64,000 nt of DNA from Pseudomonas migulae (GCF_024169315.1 NZ_JALJWR010000001.1:4266501-4330500), one strand, 5' to 3'. Shown: positions 20,301 through 30,496, counted from the first letter of the stretch. Translations and numbers: made by a program. Notes: a model not told the origin generated them from the sequence alone.

Positions 20301-20737
20301 GGGGCTCGCGGCGGCAGTGTTGGGTCATGAGGGGCCGGCGCAACAGGCGCAGCCGCAGGCGTAACAGGTTCAACCGGAAGTGCTGCAACCACGGGCGCAG
20401 GTTCTGCAGCCACTGCAACAGGTGCAGGTTCTGCGGCCGGAGCATGAATCGTCTGCTCCGCCGCCGGTTGAACCGGTGTGGCTTCCTGCTGAGTCGGCGT
20501 GAAGATCTTCCGCGCCTCCTGTTCCAGCGACAGAATGTGCTCGTTGTGCAGTTGCCGACGAATTTCGTCGGCACCGATTTCACGTTCAACTTCCTGTTTG
20601 ATCGCGTTGAAGCTGCGCTTCAGGCGCCCGACCCACAGGCCTGCCGTGCGCGCAGCACCCGGCAGGCGTTCGGGGCCGAGCACCAGCAGGGCCACGAGGC
20701 CGACGAGCAGCAGTTCAGAGAAGCTGATACCAAACAT
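20297..20737 (-). CDS. tatB: Twin-arginine translocase subunit TatB
   Basis: 146 residues: one N-terminal membrane helix ([21 protein letters not shown]), the hinge, an amphipathic helix, then a long Pro/Ala/Val-rich tail. The Glu in the first residues and the LGPERLP motif mark TatB rather than TatA. It forms the receptor complex with TatC. The start lies 10 bases after the tatA stop. Confidence 0.96.
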   Translation of the reverse strand: MFGISFSELLLVGLVALLVLGPERLPGAARTAGLWVGRLKRSFNAIKQEVEREIGADEIRRQLHNEHILSLEQEARKIFTPTQQEATPVQPAAEQTIHAPAAEPAPVAVAAEPAPVVAALPVEPVTPAAAPVAPAPHDPTLPPRAP

Positions 20738-20747
20738 TAGTCAGTGC

Positions 20748-21026
20748 TCACACGTCTTTGCGGATCGGCTCTTCGACTTTTTGCGCCTGCACGTCGATGG
20801 TGTGCGGCTGGTTCACGGACTGCGTGGTCTGTGGCTGAACCGGTGGCACCGGTTGGGCCGGGGTCACGGTCGGGTCGGCCGGTTTTTCGTCGTCGTTCAT
20901 GGCTTTCTTGAAGCCCTTGATCGATTCACCGACGTCGGTGCCGAGGTTTTTCAGTTTCTTGGTGCCGAACACCAGAACGACAACAACCAGGATGACGATC
21001 CAGTGTTTCCAGTCAAAAATGCCCAT
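20748..21026 (-). CDS. tatA: Twin-arginine translocase subunit TatA
   Basis: 92 residues: membrane helix [17 protein letters not shown], amphipathic helix with FKKAM, and a Pro/Gln-rich tail. It assembles the Tat pore. Start ATG 21026 has AGAGGAG upstream; the longer open frame from 21116 overlaps hisE and is rejected. Confidence 0.96.
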   Translation of the reverse strand: MGIFDWKHWIVILVVVVLVFGTKKLKNLGTDVGESIKGFKKAMNDDEKPADPTVTPAQPVPPVQPQTTQSVNQPHTIDVQAQKVEEPIRKDV

Positions 21027-21051
21027 GTTGCTGCTCCTCTCTAATAATTGT

Positions 21052-21384
21052 TCAGGCGGACGGGCGCGAGGCTTTCTCGGCGTGTCCGGACAGACCGAAA
21101 CGACGGTCCAGTTCATCGAGTACAGCCTGTGGATGCTGCCCCAGCTGGGCGAGCATGACCATGCTGTGGAACCATAGATCGGCGGTCTCGTAGATCACAT
21201 CGCTGCAGTCACCGCTGATGGCGGCGTCCTTGGCGGCAATGATCGTTTCGACCGACTCTTCGCCGACTTTTTCCAGAATCTTGTTCAAGCCCTTGTGGTA
21301 CAGGCTGGCGACATACGAGCTGTCGGCGGCGGCGCCTTTGCGCTCTTCCAGTACCTCGGCCAGTCGGGTCAGAGTGTCACTCAT
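21052..21384 (-). CDS. hisE: Phosphoribosyl-ATP pyrophosphatase
   Basis: Second step of histidine synthesis: PR-ATP to PR-AMP. 110 residues, a MazG-like all-alpha fold with [16 protein letters not shown] and [14 protein letters not shown]. It is a separate gene, as usual in Pseudomonas, rather than the HisIE fusion of enterobacteria. It overlaps hisI by 8 bases. Confidence 0.96.
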   Translation of the reverse strand: MSDTLTRLAEVLEERKGAAADSSYVASLYHKGLNKILEKVGEESVETIIAAKDAAISGDCSDVIYETADLWFHSMVMLAQLGQHPQAVLDELDRRFGLSGHAEKASRPSA

Positions 21385-21778
21385 GGGTGTGTCCTGCGGA
21401 ATAGATGGCGTGCGGGTCTTTCAGGACCGGGTCGACGGTTTTCCAGTCGCCGTTCTCGAAGACGCGGTAGAAGCAGCTCTGGCGGCCGGTATGGCAGGCG
21501 ATGTCGCCGATCTGCTCGACCATCAGGATGATCACGTCGGCGTCACAGTCCAGGCGCATCTCATGCAGGGTCTGCACGTGGCCGGACTCTTCGCCCTTGC
21601 GCCACAGCTTGCCACGGGAACGTGACCAGTAAATGGCGCGGTTCTCGGCAGCGCTCAGTTCCAGCGCTTCGCGGTTCATCCAGGCCATCATCAGGACGCG
21701 CCCGGTCTTGTGATCCTGGGCGATTGCCGGCACCAGGCCATCGGCGTCCCACTTGATCTCGTCCAGCCAGTTTTTCAT
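21377..21778 (-). CDS. hisI: Phosphoribosyl-AMP cyclohydrolase
   Basis: Third step of histidine synthesis. 133 residues from ATG 21778 ([10 protein letters not shown]); the in-frame extension to 21823 lacks family similarity. The metal and active-site motifs are [14 protein letters not shown] and CHTGRQSCF. It sits with hisE between ubiB and tatA, away from the main his clusters, as in PAO1. Confidence 0.96.
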   Translation of the reverse strand: MKNWLDEIKWDADGLVPAIAQDHKTGRVLMMAWMNREALELSAAENRAIYWSRSRGKLWRKGEESGHVQTLHEMRLDCDADVIILMVEQIGDIACHTGRQSCFYRVFENGDWKTVDPVLKDPHAIYSAGHTHE

Positions 21779-21858
21779 CTTCGACTCCGACAGCGGGCCC
21801 CGCACTTCATTAGCAGGGCCCAACGTTCAAACAGTGTGCCAGTGGATCACACAACTGG

Positions 21859-23463
21859 CTATCGGCGAACGACCAGATACAAACCGACGGCCATCATGAT
21901 CCCGGCCGGCCAGTAAGCCAGTTCGTTCAGCGGCCCGCCAACGGCGAGTATGGCGCCGCCAGCCAGATGGGCGGTGCCGAGCAGCCGCAGGAACCAGTCG
22001 TCCCGGCGACGATGCCACGGTGGCGGCGGGTCGTAGGCGTGGGGCTGGGACATGCGTTCGAGCAGATCGCGGGCCATGTTGGCCAGGTGCGGCAGCTGTT
22101 CGAACTGGCTCTGCACGTTGCCGAGCAAGGCTTTGGGGCTGACGCGTTCACGCATCCAGCGTTCGAGGAACGGTTGGGCGGTGTTCCACAAATCGAGGTC
22201 CGGGTACAGCTGACGGCCCAGGCCTTCAATGTTCAGCAGGGTTTTCTGCAAGAGAACAAGTTGCGGCTGCACTTCCATGTTGAAGCGTCGAGCGGTCTGG
22301 AACAGGCGCATCAGCACCTGGCCGAATGAAATATCTTTTAACGGTTTTTCGAAGATCGGCTCGCACACCGTACGGATCGCCGCTTCGAATTCGTTGAGTT
22401 TGGTTTCCGCCGGCACCCAGCCCGAATCGATGTGCAATTGCGCTACACGACGGTAATCACGCTTGAAGAACGCGAACAGGTTTCGCGCCAGGTAATCCTG
22501 GTCTTCCGGGGTCAGGCTGCCGACGATGCCGCAGTCGATCGCAATGTACTGCGGGCTCCACGGGTTGACGGTGCTGACGAAGATGTTGCCCGGGTGCATG
22601 TCGGCGTGGAAGAAGCTGTCGCGGAACACTTGGGTGAAGAAAATTTCCACGCCGCGCTCGGCGAGCATTTTCATGTCGGTGCGCTGGTCGGCGAGGGTCG
22701 CCAGATCGGTCACCTGAATCCCGTAGATGCGCTCCATCACCAACACTTTCGGCCGGCACCAGTCCCAATAGACTTGCGGCACATACAGCAGCGGCGAGCC
22801 GTCGAAGTTGCGCTTCAACTGGCTGGCGTTGGCCGCCTCGCGCAGCAGGTCGAGTTCGTCGTAGATGGTTTTTTCGTAGTCGCTGACCACGTCCACCGGG
22901 TGCAGCAGACGCGCGTCTGCAGAGAGTTTTTCCGCGGCGCGGGCGAGGATGAACAGCCACGCCAGATCCTGCGCGATGATGGGTTTCAGGCCGGGGCGGA
23001 TGACTTTGACGACGACTTCTTCACCGGTTTTCAGCTGCGCGGCATGCACCTGCGCCACCGAAGCAGAAGCCAGCGGTTCGACGTCAAAGCGGCTGAACAC
23101 TTCACTGATTTTCTTGCCGAGCTGTTCTTCGATCAGCTTGATCGACACTTGCGAATCGAACGGCGGCACGCGGTCCTGCAACTTCATCAGCTCGTCGGCG
23201 ATGTCTTCCGGCAGCAGGTCGCGGCGGGTAGACAGGATCTGCCCGAACTTGATGAAAATCGGCCCCAGGTCCTGCAGCGCCAGGCGCAATCGCGCGCCAC
23301 GGCTCAGGTCCAGGGTCTTGCGCGGGAACCAGCGCCACGGCAACGCGTAGCGCAACGCCAGCAAAAACCAGGGCAGCGGCAGGGCGAACAGCAGGTCATC
23401 GAGGCGGTAGCGAATCACAACGCGCTGGATGCGCAACAAACGGCGGACGGCAAGCAGCTTCAT
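21859..23463 (-). CDS. ubiB: Ubiquinone biosynthesis protein UbiB (atypical kinase/ATPase)
   Basis: 534 residues, ADCK/ABC1 family, needed for coenzyme Q synthesis. The diagnostic KxGQ motif is in [16 protein letters not shown]; the ASVAQVH loop, VMERIYG, the catalytic [10 protein letters not shown] and the IDCGIVG metal site follow. Two membrane spans lie at the C-terminus. It overlaps ubiJ by 4 bases. Confidence 0.96.
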   Translation of the reverse strand: MKLLAVRRLLRIQRVVIRYRLDDLLFALPLPWFLLALRYALPWRWFPRKTLDLSRGARLRLALQDLGPIFIKFGQILSTRRDLLPEDIADELMKLQDRVPPFDSQVSIKLIEEQLGKKISEVFSRFDVEPLASASVAQVHAAQLKTGEEVVVKVIRPGLKPIIAQDLAWLFILARAAEKLSADARLLHPVDVVSDYEKTIYDELDLLREAANASQLKRNFDGSPLLYVPQVYWDWCRPKVLVMERIYGIQVTDLATLADQRTDMKMLAERGVEIFFTQVFRDSFFHADMHPGNIFVSTVNPWSPQYIAIDCGIVGSLTPEDQDYLARNLFAFFKRDYRRVAQLHIDSGWVPAETKLNEFEAAIRTVCEPIFEKPLKDISFGQVLMRLFQTARRFNMEVQPQLVLLQKTLLNIEGLGRQLYPDLDLWNTAQPFLERWMRERVSPKALLGNVQSQFEQLPHLANMARDLLERMSQPHAYDPPPPWHRRRDDWFLRLLGTAHLAGGAILAVGGPLNELAYWPAGIMMAVGLYLVVRR

Positions 23464-24083
23464 GCGTTATCGCTTGGGTCGAGGGATCGGGAAAGGCGCT
23501 CGAAACGCGCCTCGAGACGTTCCAGATCGAGTTTGATCTGGTCCAGTTCACTGAAACGGGCTTCGGCTTCGCGCTGACCGACGAGGGTGCGCGATTCTTC
23601 GGCCAGGTATTCGCCCAGGTTCTGATTCAGGCTGGCGAACCCTTGCTGATACCAGCGTGCGCGGCTGCGCAGGTGCCCGCTGACCAAATACGTGGCGACC
23701 GGGCCGAGCCAGCGCGAAAGCTCGTACTCCCAGTCCAGCTCGAGGTCCTGAAGGATCGCCGCCAGTTCCAGCAGCACGCCGCTGTCGCCGTCGAGTTCAA
23801 CTTCAGGACCATGCAGGACCGAGGTCTTGTCCTTGCTCATCGCCAGCTTCAACAGGCTGGAGGCCGGTGCACGCAAGGTGCAGTCGGCGCCGGTTTCCCA
23901 GTGAGCAGCGAGCATCAAGCCTTCGTCGCTGGGCAGGATGAACAGTTGCAGCGCCGGGCTGCGGCAATCGACGGCAATCACTTTGCCGCTCAAATGCGCC
24001 AGCCGCGGCAGCGCCGTGCTGTCGAGACGCAGCACCCGGTTCAGACCGAGTTCAACGCTGGCGAGCAGACCGGCGAGCAACAT
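23460..24083 (-). CDS. ubiJ: Ubiquinone biosynthesis accessory factor UbiJ
   Basis: 207 residues with an SCP2-like lipid-binding N-terminal domain and a Glu/Arg-rich coiled-coil C-terminus ([16 protein letters not shown]). UbiJ helps assemble the soluble Coq metabolon. It sits between ubiE and ubiB; its ATG shares one base with the ubiE stop. The call depends as much on position as on sequence. Confidence 0.9.
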   Translation of the reverse strand: MLLAGLLASVELGLNRVLRLDSTALPRLAHLSGKVIAVDCRSPALQLFILPSDEGLMLAAHWETGADCTLRAPASSLLKLAMSKDKTSVLHGPEVELDGDSGVLLELAAILQDLELDWEYELSRWLGPVATYLVSGHLRSRARWYQQGFASLNQNLGEYLAEESRTLVGQREAEARFSELDQIKLDLERLEARFERLSRSLDPSDNA

Positions 24084-24853
24084 CAGGGTTTGATGCCGCG
24101 GTGCAGGGCGACGATGCCTGCGGTCATGTTGTGATAGGTCACGCGGTCGAAACCGGCCTCGACCATCATCGACTTCAGGGTTTCCTGATTCGGGTGCATG
24201 CGGATCGATTCGGCCAGGTAGCGATAGCTTTCCGAGTCGTTGGTGATCAGCTTGCCCATCAGCGGCATGAAGGCGAACGAGTAGGCGTCGTAGGCCTTGG
24301 ACATCAGCGCGTTGGTCGGTTTGGAGAATTCCAGCACCAGCAAACGGCCGCCCGGCTTGAGGACGCGCAGCATCGAACGCAGGGCATCTTCTTTATGCGT
24401 GACGTTGCGCAGGCCGAAAGCGATGGTCACGCAGTCGAAATGGTTGTCCGGGAATGGCAGCTTTTCAGCATCGGCCTGAACGAATTCGACGTTGCCGGCC
24501 ACGCCGAGATCCAGCAGGCGGTCACGACCGACCTTGAGCATGGATTCGTTGATGTCGGCCAACACCACCTGGCCGGTCGGGCCCACGAGGTGCGAGAATT
24601 TCTTGGTCAGGTCGCCGGTACCACCGGCAATGTCCAGCACGCGGTTACCGGTGCGCACGCCCGACAGCTCGATCGCGAAACGCTTCCACAAGCGGTGCAT
24701 GCCGCCCGACAGGAGGTCGTTCATCAAGTCGTACTTGGCGGCTACCGAGTGGAAAACCTCAGCGACTTTTTCCGCTTTTTGGCTTTCCGGGACGTTTTTG
24801 AAACCGAAGTGAGTGGTGGGTTCGGCATCGCTGCCTTTGCGCTGATCAGTCAT
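24083..24853 (-). CDS. ubiE: Ubiquinone/menaquinone C-methyltransferase UbiE
   Basis: SAM-dependent C-methylation in ubiquinone synthesis. 256 residues from ATG 24853 (MTDQRKG), identical in length to other Pseudomonas UbiE proteins. Motif [28 protein letters not shown] and [19 protein letters not shown] are characteristic. It is the first gene of the leftward ubiEJB run. Confidence 0.97.
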   Translation of the reverse strand: MTDQRKGSDAEPTTHFGFKNVPESQKAEKVAEVFHSVAAKYDLMNDLLSGGMHRLWKRFAIELSGVRTGNRVLDIAGGTGDLTKKFSHLVGPTGQVVLADINESMLKVGRDRLLDLGVAGNVEFVQADAEKLPFPDNHFDCVTIAFGLRNVTHKEDALRSMLRVLKPGGRLLVLEFSKPTNALMSKAYDAYSFAFMPLMGKLITNDSESYRYLAESIRMHPNQETLKSMMVEAGFDRVTYHNMTAGIVALHRGIKP

Positions 24854-25008
24854 ATCGCTGTCACCAGAAGAGAATGCGGGACATTCTAATCCCGGTGGCC
24901 TGCTTTGTCTTGGCAAGGCTGAAGGTAAGATAGGCAATCACCGGGACGTTTTGCCGCAGCAGCGGTCAAGATGCTTCAGGAAAGTATCCATAAAGCAGGA
25001 GTCATTCG

Positions 25009-25284
25009 ATGGCCCGTATTAGTGTTGAGCGTGCCCACGGCCTGGGCAAGGAAGCGGCCCGGGAGAAGGCCGACCAGTTGGCGCAGAAGCTGTCCGATCA
25101 ATATGGCCTGGAGCCGCAGTGGTCCGGCGACACCTTGAACCTCAAGCGTTCCGGGGTGAAAGGCGCGGTGCATGTCAGCGAAGATTCGATCCGCGTCGAT
25201 GTGGAGTTGGGCCTGATGATGTCGGCCATGAGCGGCATGATCAAATCGGAAATCGAAAAGGCCCTCGACAAAGCCTTGGTCTGA
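25009..25284 (+). CDS. Polyhydroxyalkanoic acid system family protein
   Basis: Small protein of 91 residues, similar to the family annotated as PHA system or PHA granule-region protein (PAO1 position PA5062). It begins MARISVERAHGLG and contains GAVHVSEDSIRVDVELG and a C-terminal amphipathic helix. The biochemical role is unknown. It lies just before phaI on the same strand; a REP pair separates them. No membrane span or signal peptide. Confidence 0.82.
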   Translation: MARISVERAHGLGKEAAREKADQLAQKLSDQYGLEPQWSGDTLNLKRSGVKGAVHVSEDSIRVDVELGLMMSAMSGMIKSEIEKALDKALV

Positions 25285-25312
25285 TCCGGTTCTTTCTGTG
25301 AAACACGATCCC

Positions 25313-25404
25313 TGTGGGAGCGGGCTTGCCCGCGAAGAGGCCGGAACATCCGCAATAAATTTTGTGGTTGAACCATCGTCTTCGCGGGCAAGCCCGCTCC
25401 CACA
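25313..25404. repeat. REP pair upstream of phaI
   Basis: Arms tgtgggagcgggcttgcccg and cgggcaagcccgctcccaca, with inner arms gcgaagagg and tcttcgc. It sits between the 91-residue PHA protein and the phaI promoter region. Confidence 0.93.
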
Positions 25405-25432
25405 GGTTCGGTGGCGTTCCGACTACTTGTTT

Positions 25433-25461
25433 ATGTCAGTTGTTAGGGTGCCGTTTCTAAT
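25433..25461 (+). promoter_or_regulatory. Candidate sigma-70 promoter of phaIF
   Basis: ATGTCA (25433-25438), 17-base spacer, TCTAAT (25456-25461), about 75 bases before the phaI start. The match is four of six and five of six. PhaD is known to activate this operon in P. putida; no clear PhaD site was recognised. Confidence 0.35.
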
Positions 25462-25536
25462 TTTTCTCCCTACTTTGTGCCTGAGCCCGACTCTTTCGCG
25501 GGCAGTTCCTCAAACCTTCTGCGCGTGAGGTGCACC

Positions 25537-25959
25537 ATGGCCAAAGTTATTTTGAAGAAAAAAATCGACGCTTCGACAACCGCTCTGAGCGACGTCAAAT
25601 CCTATGCCCGCAAGATCTGGCTGGCAGGCCTGGGTGCCTATACCAAGGTCGGCCAAGAGGGTAGCGAGTACTTTCAAGAGTTGGTGAAGGCAGGTCAAAC
25701 TGTTGAAACCAAAGGCAAAAAAGTAGTTGCCGAGAAACTTGAAGCCGCTAACGCCGAGATCGATGAAGCCAAGAGTGAAGTGAGCACATTCAAAGGCAAG
25801 GTCGAACTTCAACTCGACAAGGTCGAGAAGGCTTTTGACTCGCGTGTTGCAAGTGCCTTGAATCGTATCGGCATTCCGTCTAAACATGACGTTGAGACAC
25901 TCTCTGCTAAGCTCGATGAGCTGACGGCATTGCTCGAACGCGTCGCGCGTAAATCTTAA
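25537..25959 (+). CDS. phaI: Phasin PhaI
   Basis: PHA granule-associated phasin of 140 residues. The phasin domain includes SYARKIWLAGLGAYTKVG and a long helical part ending in a heptad-rich segment (KLDELTALLERV). PhaI coats mcl-PHA granules. Start ATG 25537 has GAGG a few bases upstream. phaF follows after 10 bases, and the two proteins share the YSRKIWLAGLG-type motif, which shows common descent. Confidence 0.94.
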   Translation: MAKVILKKKIDASTTALSDVKSYARKIWLAGLGAYTKVGQEGSEYFQELVKAGQTVETKGKKVVAEKLEAANAEIDEAKSEVSTFKGKVELQLDKVEKAFDSRVASALNRIGIPSKHDVETLSAKLDELTALLERVARKS

Positions 25960-25969
25960 GGAGAACGGG

Positions 25970-26839
25970 ATGGCTGGTAAAAAGAACACCGAAAAAGAAG
26001 GCAGCTCGTGGATTGGGAAAGTCGAAGACTACTCCCGCAAAATCTGGCTGGCTGGTTTAGGCGTGTACTCGAAGATCGACACTGACGGCAGCAAGCTCTT
26101 CGATGCATTGGTCAAAGACGGCGAGAAAGCCGAGAAGCTCACCAAGAACGCTGTCGGCAAAAAAGTCGACGACGTCAAGGATTCCGCTTCCTCGGCCAAG
26201 TCGCGCATCAGTGGCGTGAAAGATCGTGCGCTGGGCAAGTGGGATGAGCTGGAAGGGGCTTTCGACAAGCGCCTGAACAGCGCCATTTCGCGCCTGGGTG
26301 TACCAAGCCGTAACGAAGTGAAAGCGCTGCACAGCAAGGTCGATACCCTGACCAAGCAAATCGAACGACTCACCGGTGCCAAGGTTGCGCCAGTTGCGGC
26401 GAAAACCGCAGCGGCCAAACCTGCTGCTAAAACGGCTGCCAAGCCACTGGCAAAAGCGGCCGCTAAACCAGCCGCCAAACCAGCTGCAAAAGCAGCGGCC
26501 AAGCCTGCAGCGAAAACCGCCGCAGCCAAACCTGCCGCAGCCAAGCCAGCGGCCAAACCGGTCGCCGCCAAAGCCGCAGCTAAACCAGCTGCCAAACCTG
26601 CAGCGAAAACCGCAGCCGCCAAACCGGCAGCCAAGCCAGCGGCAAAACCTGCCGCAGCGAAGAAGCCAGCGGTGAAAAAACCGGCGGCACCGAAAGCCGC
26701 TGCACCGAAACCAGCAGTGGCTGCCGCCAAACCGGCAACCCCGTCGGCTCCAAGCGCATCGAACTCTGCTTCCGCGCCGACCCCTGCTGCAACCTCGACT
26801 GCCGCGCCAGCTCCATCGACGCCAACCAGTCAGTCCTGA
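25970..26839 (+). CDS. phaF: Phasin PhaF with histone H1-like C-terminus
   Basis: 289 residues. Residues 1 to about 125 form a phasin domain (YSRKIWLAGLGVYSKID) with a short leucine heptad region. From about 130 to 255 the protein is an Ala/Lys/Pro tract of AAKP and AAKPAAK repeats, like histone H1, which binds DNA in P. putida PhaF. It helps segregate PHA granules by tethering them to the nucleoid. The repeat DNA keeps its frame throughout. It lies in an operon with phaI, ended by a clear terminator. Confidence 0.96.
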   Translation: MAGKKNTEKEGSSWIGKVEDYSRKIWLAGLGVYSKIDTDGSKLFDALVKDGEKAEKLTKNAVGKKVDDVKDSASSAKSRISGVKDRALGKWDELEGAFDKRLNSAISRLGVPSRNEVKALHSKVDTLTKQIERLTGAKVAPVAAKTAAAKPAAKTAAKPLAKAAAKPAAKPAAKAAAKPAAKTAAAKPAAAKPAAKPVAAKAAAKPAAKPAAKTAAAKPAAKPAAKPAAAKKPAVKKPAAPKAAAPKPAVAAAKPATPSAPSASNSASAPTPAATSTAAPAPSTPTSQS

Positions 26840-26851
26840 TTTCAGGGCTTA

Positions 26852-26886
26852 AAAAAACGCCCGGCCTGCAAAGGTCGGGCGTTTTT
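26852..26886 (+). terminator. Intrinsic terminator of phaIF
   Basis: Stem ACGCCCGGCC/GGTCGGGCGT (one wobble pair) with a TGCAAA loop, flanked by A and T runs; it can act in both directions. Confidence 0.93.
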
Positions 26887-26921
26887 GTTTGTGCACGATT
26901 CCATGAACACCGCAGATCCAA

Positions 26922-27010
26922 TGTGGGAGCGGGCTTGCTCGCGAATACGGTGTGTCAGACACATCAATTCTGAATGACACACCGCATTCGCGAGCAAGCC
27001 CGCTCCCACA
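26922..27010. repeat. REP pair between convergent phaF and phaD
   Basis: Arms tgtgggagcgggcttgctcg and cgagcaagcccgctcccaca; inner arms cggtgtgtca and tgacacaccg. Confidence 0.93.
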
Positions 27011-27037
27011 CTGAAATGTGTTTATTCAGTGGCACTG

Positions 27038-27658
27038 TCAGTCGTGTTCTTCGAGGTATTGCAGCGCCAGTTGCTCGGTCGCAACCTTGATCGGTGGCAG
27101 CAGATGCGGCGCCACCAGCATCATGATCTGATACACCACCAGCCTCACCTCGCCCTCACGATCCAGGATCCGCTGATAGTCCAGCGAGAACAGCAGCGTC
27201 ATGGTGATCTGCTCCACCAGTTGCCCCAGCGCCTGCGTGTCACTGACCAACTGCCCCCGCGCCTTCAGCCGCGCCAGTAAGGAAGCCAGCGTGCGTTTCA
27301 GCGCATTGAGCAGGTTGCGTATCCCTTTGGCCAGTTTCGGCAATCGCCCGGCGAGGTTCGACAGGTCCTGGAACAGAAACCGGTAATGAGCCAGGCGCTC
27401 GACGATCAGATGCAGAAACAGCCAATAGTCTTCAGGGGCCAGTTCCACGTCGGACGGCGGATCGAGCAGCGGCGAGAGCTCAGCCTGGAAGCGCTCGAAC
27501 AACCCGAGAATCAGCGGTTCCTTGCCGTGGAAGTGGTAGTAGAGGTTGCCCGGGCTGATGCCCATTTCGTTGGCAACTTCCATGGTGGAGACGTTCGGTT
27601 CGCCCTTCTGGTTAAACAACTGCAGGGCACATTCGAGGATCCGGTCGCGGGTTTTCAT
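27038..27658 (-). CDS. phaD: TetR-family regulator PhaD
   Basis: 206 residues. N-terminal TetR DNA-binding helix-turn-helix (RILECALQLFNQKGEPNVSTMEVANEMG then GNLYYHF), C-terminal all-helical ligand domain. In P. putida PhaD activates both the phaC1ZC2D and the phaIF operons and responds to acyl-CoA intermediates. It is the last gene of the leftward operon, facing phaF. Confidence 0.94.
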   Translation of the reverse strand: MKTRDRILECALQLFNQKGEPNVSTMEVANEMGISPGNLYYHFHGKEPLILGLFERFQAELSPLLDPPSDVELAPEDYWLFLHLIVERLAHYRFLFQDLSNLAGRLPKLAKGIRNLLNALKRTLASLLARLKARGQLVSDTQALGQLVEQITMTLLFSLDYQRILDREGEVRLVVYQIMMLVAPHLLPPIKVATEQLALQYLEEHD

Positions 27659-27684
27659 CCAGTCTTCTTAATGATCAGGTCATG

Positions 27685-27706
27685 CCACGGCCGATGCCGG
27701 CCGTGG
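27685..27706 (-). other. Hairpin between phaC2 and phaD
   Basis: Perfect 8-bp inverted repeat CCACGGCC/GGCCGTGG with a 6-base loop just after the phaC2 stop. No T run follows on the minus strand, so it is not a standard terminator; it may affect processing. Confidence 0.5.
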
Positions 27707-27717
27707 TGTGTTGAGCG

Positions 27718-29400
27718 TCAGCGCACACGCACGTAAGTACCGGGTGCCGCCTCCATCGGTGGATAGTTCTGGTTGCCGAGCGCCATGTGGGTTTCTTTCT
27801 GCGCGCCCGAGCGCTCCTGGATCCAGCCGAGCCATTGCGTCCACCAACTGCCGTCGACTTGCTTGGCGTCGTAATACCAGGCCCGGGGATCGCCGCTCAG
27901 TTTCGTGCTTTCGATGAAGTTGGCTTTCGGGTTGGAAGGCGGGTTGAGGATGCTCTGCACATGACCGCTGTTGGACAGCACAAAGCGCCGCTCGCCACCC
28001 AGCAGCAGCGTCGAGCGATACACCGCATCCCACGGGGTGATGTGGTCGTTGATGCCGGCCACGCTGAAGCTGTCGACGGTGACTTTCTGCAAATCGATCG
28101 GCGTGCCGCACACTTCAAGACCGCCCGGATGACTCAAGGGGTTGTGCTTGAAGAAGTCCAGCAGGTCGCCGTGAAAGGCGGCGGGCAGACGCGTGTTGTC
28201 GTTGTTCCAGTAGAGAATATCGAACGCCGGCGGCTCCTTGCCCAACAGGTAGTTGTTGACGAAGTAGCTCCAGATCAAATCGTTGGGGCGCATCCAGGCG
28301 AAGACCTTGGCCATGTCGCGCCCGTCCAGCACGCCCTTCTGATAGGAGCGGCGCTTGGCCGCTTCCAGGGTTTGTTCATCGGCGAACAGGGTGGCGGGGC
28401 TTTCCATCTGGCTGTCGAGCAGGCTCACCAGGTAGGTCGCGCTGGATACCCGACGCAGCTGCCGCTTGGCTTGCAAATGACCTTGCAGCGCGGCAATGGT
28501 CAACCCGCCGGCGCAGGCGCCCATCAGGTTGACCTCGCGGGCGCCGGTGATCGCCCGGCACACGTTCATCGCTTCTTCCACGGCTTCGACGTAGGTCGAC
28601 AGGCCCCATTCGCGATGGCGCACATCCGGGTTGCGCCAGCTGATCATGAAGGTCTGCAGGCCATTTTTCAGAGCGAACTGAACGAAGCTGTTGCTCGGGC
28701 TCAGGTCGAAAATGTAGTACTTGTTGATCTGCGGTGGCACCACCAGCAGCGGTTTGGAATACTGCTTCTCGCTCATCGGCTTGTACTGGATCAGCTCCAG
28801 CAGCTCATTGCGAAACACCACGGAACCGGTGGTGGTGGCGACCGTTTTGCCGACCTCGAATGCCTGTTTGGTGACTTGCCTGGGCAGGCCGTCGTTGTGC
28901 AGCAAATCATCGACCAGATGGCTGATGCCGCGCACCAGGCTGTTGCCGCCGGAGTTGAAAATCTCCTTGATCGCCAGCGGATTGAGCAGGGTGTTGGACG
29001 GTGACACCGCATCGTTGAGCAAGGCGAACGCGAAGTGGGCGCGGGCGCGATCGTCCGGGTTCATGTTGCTTTCGTCGATCCAGCTTTTGACCTGCTTTTG
29101 CCAACTCAGGTACGCCTGCAGGCTGCGGCGATAAAACGGATTGAGACTCCAGGCCGGGTCGGCAAAGCGACTGTCCTGCGGGTTGGTCGGGTGCAGGGTT
29201 TCGCCCAGCAACACCCGCCCCAATTGACCGCCCAGCTTCAAGGCGTGTCGGGCGCTGTGCACCGGGTTGCGCAAACCATGGGCGGCAACACTGCGCAGGG
29301 TCGACATCAGATCCCGACCACGCAGGCCGGTAATCGCACTCTGTGCGTTGATGAACGCGGCGGGAGTGGGCAAAAACTCCCTCGTTGGTTTTTCGCGCAT
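27718..29400 (-). CDS. phaC2: Class II PHA synthase 2
   Basis: Polymerises (R)-3-hydroxyacyl-CoAs of medium chain length into PHA on the granule surface. 560 residues. The lipase-like box GACAGG holds the catalytic Cys296; the Asp is in AGINDHITPW and the His in NSGHVQSI. It is clearly homologous to PhaC1 over its whole length (ISWRNP, REWGLSTYVEA). It ends with TYVRVR like the C1 terminus (TYVHER). It is third in the phaC1-Z-C2-D order. Confidence 0.96.
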   Translation of the reverse strand: MREKPTREFLPTPAAFINAQSAITGLRGRDLMSTLRSVAAHGLRNPVHSARHALKLGGQLGRVLLGETLHPTNPQDSRFADPAWSLNPFYRRSLQAYLSWQKQVKSWIDESNMNPDDRARAHFAFALLNDAVSPSNTLLNPLAIKEIFNSGGNSLVRGISHLVDDLLHNDGLPRQVTKQAFEVGKTVATTTGSVVFRNELLELIQYKPMSEKQYSKPLLVVPPQINKYYIFDLSPSNSFVQFALKNGLQTFMISWRNPDVRHREWGLSTYVEAVEEAMNVCRAITGAREVNLMGACAGGLTIAALQGHLQAKRQLRRVSSATYLVSLLDSQMESPATLFADEQTLEAAKRRSYQKGVLDGRDMAKVFAWMRPNDLIWSYFVNNYLLGKEPPAFDILYWNNDNTRLPAAFHGDLLDFFKHNPLSHPGGLEVCGTPIDLQKVTVDSFSVAGINDHITPWDAVYRSTLLLGGERRFVLSNSGHVQSILNPPSNPKANFIESTKLSGDPRAWYYDAKQVDGSWWTQWLGWIQERSGAQKETHMALGNQNYPPMEAAPGTYVRVR

Positions 29401-29514
29401 GAATCAACACTCCTTCGTCTTCAGGCCTAAAACAAATACACCGAACCAGAACACCATAGACGCTGTAACGGGTTGTTGCGCGGCGCGGCGTCCTGCCGGC
29501 CGACGATGAGTCGG

Positions 29515-30369
29515 TTAACCGCCCAAAGGCGCCGGATGCGGATGCATCACGGCGCGCTGCCGTTCTTCCTCGAGGAATTTCATGATGATCGGCGCCACGG
29601 CCTCGGCGCGGGTGATCAGGAACAGATGCCCGTCATCGATGATGTGCAACTGGGCATTGGGAATCCGCCAGGCCAGCACGCGCATGTTGATCAGCGGGAT
29701 CAGCGGGTCATCGTCACCCGCCAGCACCAGCGTCGGCTGGTTGATCTTGTGCAGCCAGTGAATGCTGGTCCAGCCGAGGCCGGCGAACAGCTGCCAGTAG
29801 TAACCGAGCTTGCCTGCGGAACGCACCTTTGCCGCATGGCTGGCGGCGAGGGTCGGATCGCGACGGAACGAGCCGCCGTAGATCATTGGCGCAATGCGGA
29901 TCACATGAGACGGCTGGATGTAGCGCCGTGGGCTGGCCATCATCCACAGCACCTTCGGCTTGCCCGGCACCATCACCGCACCTGCCGCGGTGGCCGCCAG
30001 CACCAGTTTCTTGCAGCGCTCGGGATAGTCGTAGGCAAACTGCTGGGCGAGGGCGCCCCCCCACGACACACCAATCACGTTGACTTGCCCGTAATCGAGA
30101 TAATCGAGCATCCGCGCCGTGAGCTTGGCCAGGCCCGGAAAACGATACGGCCGGTTCGGTGTCGACGAGCCGCCAACACCCGGGACATCGAACGCGATGA
30201 CTTCGAGGTCCGGGTCCAGCGCCGCGACGAACGGAAACACCAGCTCCAGGTTGGCGCCGATGCCATTGAAAATCAGCAAGGGCGTCAAGTGAGGCTTGCC
30301 GGGGCGTACTGCCGTGCGGAGGGTCTGGCCATCCAGGTCGACGGTACGAAAAATAAACGGTTGCGGCAT
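29515..30369 (-). CDS. phaZ: Intracellular mcl-PHA depolymerase
   Basis: Granule-bound serine hydrolase that releases 3-hydroxyacids from stored PHA. 284 residues, alpha/beta-hydrolase fold. Nucleophile Ser102 in GVSWGGA, Asp in LAGDDDPLIP, His in DDGHLFL. It sits between the two synthase genes as in all mcl-PHA pseudomonads. The intergenic region upstream holds a REP pair. Confidence 0.96.
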   Translation of the reverse strand: MPQPFIFRTVDLDGQTLRTAVRPGKPHLTPLLIFNGIGANLELVFPFVAALDPDLEVIAFDVPGVGGSSTPNRPYRFPGLAKLTARMLDYLDYGQVNVIGVSWGGALAQQFAYDYPERCKKLVLAATAAGAVMVPGKPKVLWMMASPRRYIQPSHVIRIAPMIYGGSFRRDPTLAASHAAKVRSAGKLGYYWQLFAGLGWTSIHWLHKINQPTLVLAGDDDPLIPLINMRVLAWRIPNAQLHIIDDGHLFLITRAEAVAPIIMKFLEEERQRAVMHPHPAPLGG

Positions 30370-30406
30370 GCTTCAAGCCCTGTGGGTTAATTATCCCCGA
30401 ATCCCA

Positions 30407-30496
30407 TGTGGGAGCGGGCTTGCTCGCGAAGGCGTCAGGTCAGTCAACATCGACGTCGGAAGAACGACCGCTTTCGCGAGCAAGCCCGCTCCCACA
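30407..30496. repeat. REP pair inside the pha operon (phaC1-phaZ gap)
   Basis: Arms tgtgggagcgggcttgctcg and cgagcaagcccgctcccaca fill most of the 146-base space between the phaC1 stop and the phaZ start. Confidence 0.93.

Noticed and set aside
26376..26740. Repetitive end of phaF as an assembly artefact or frameshift
   Set aside because: The frame stays open and the Ala/Lys/Pro repeats are the known histone-like tail of PhaF.
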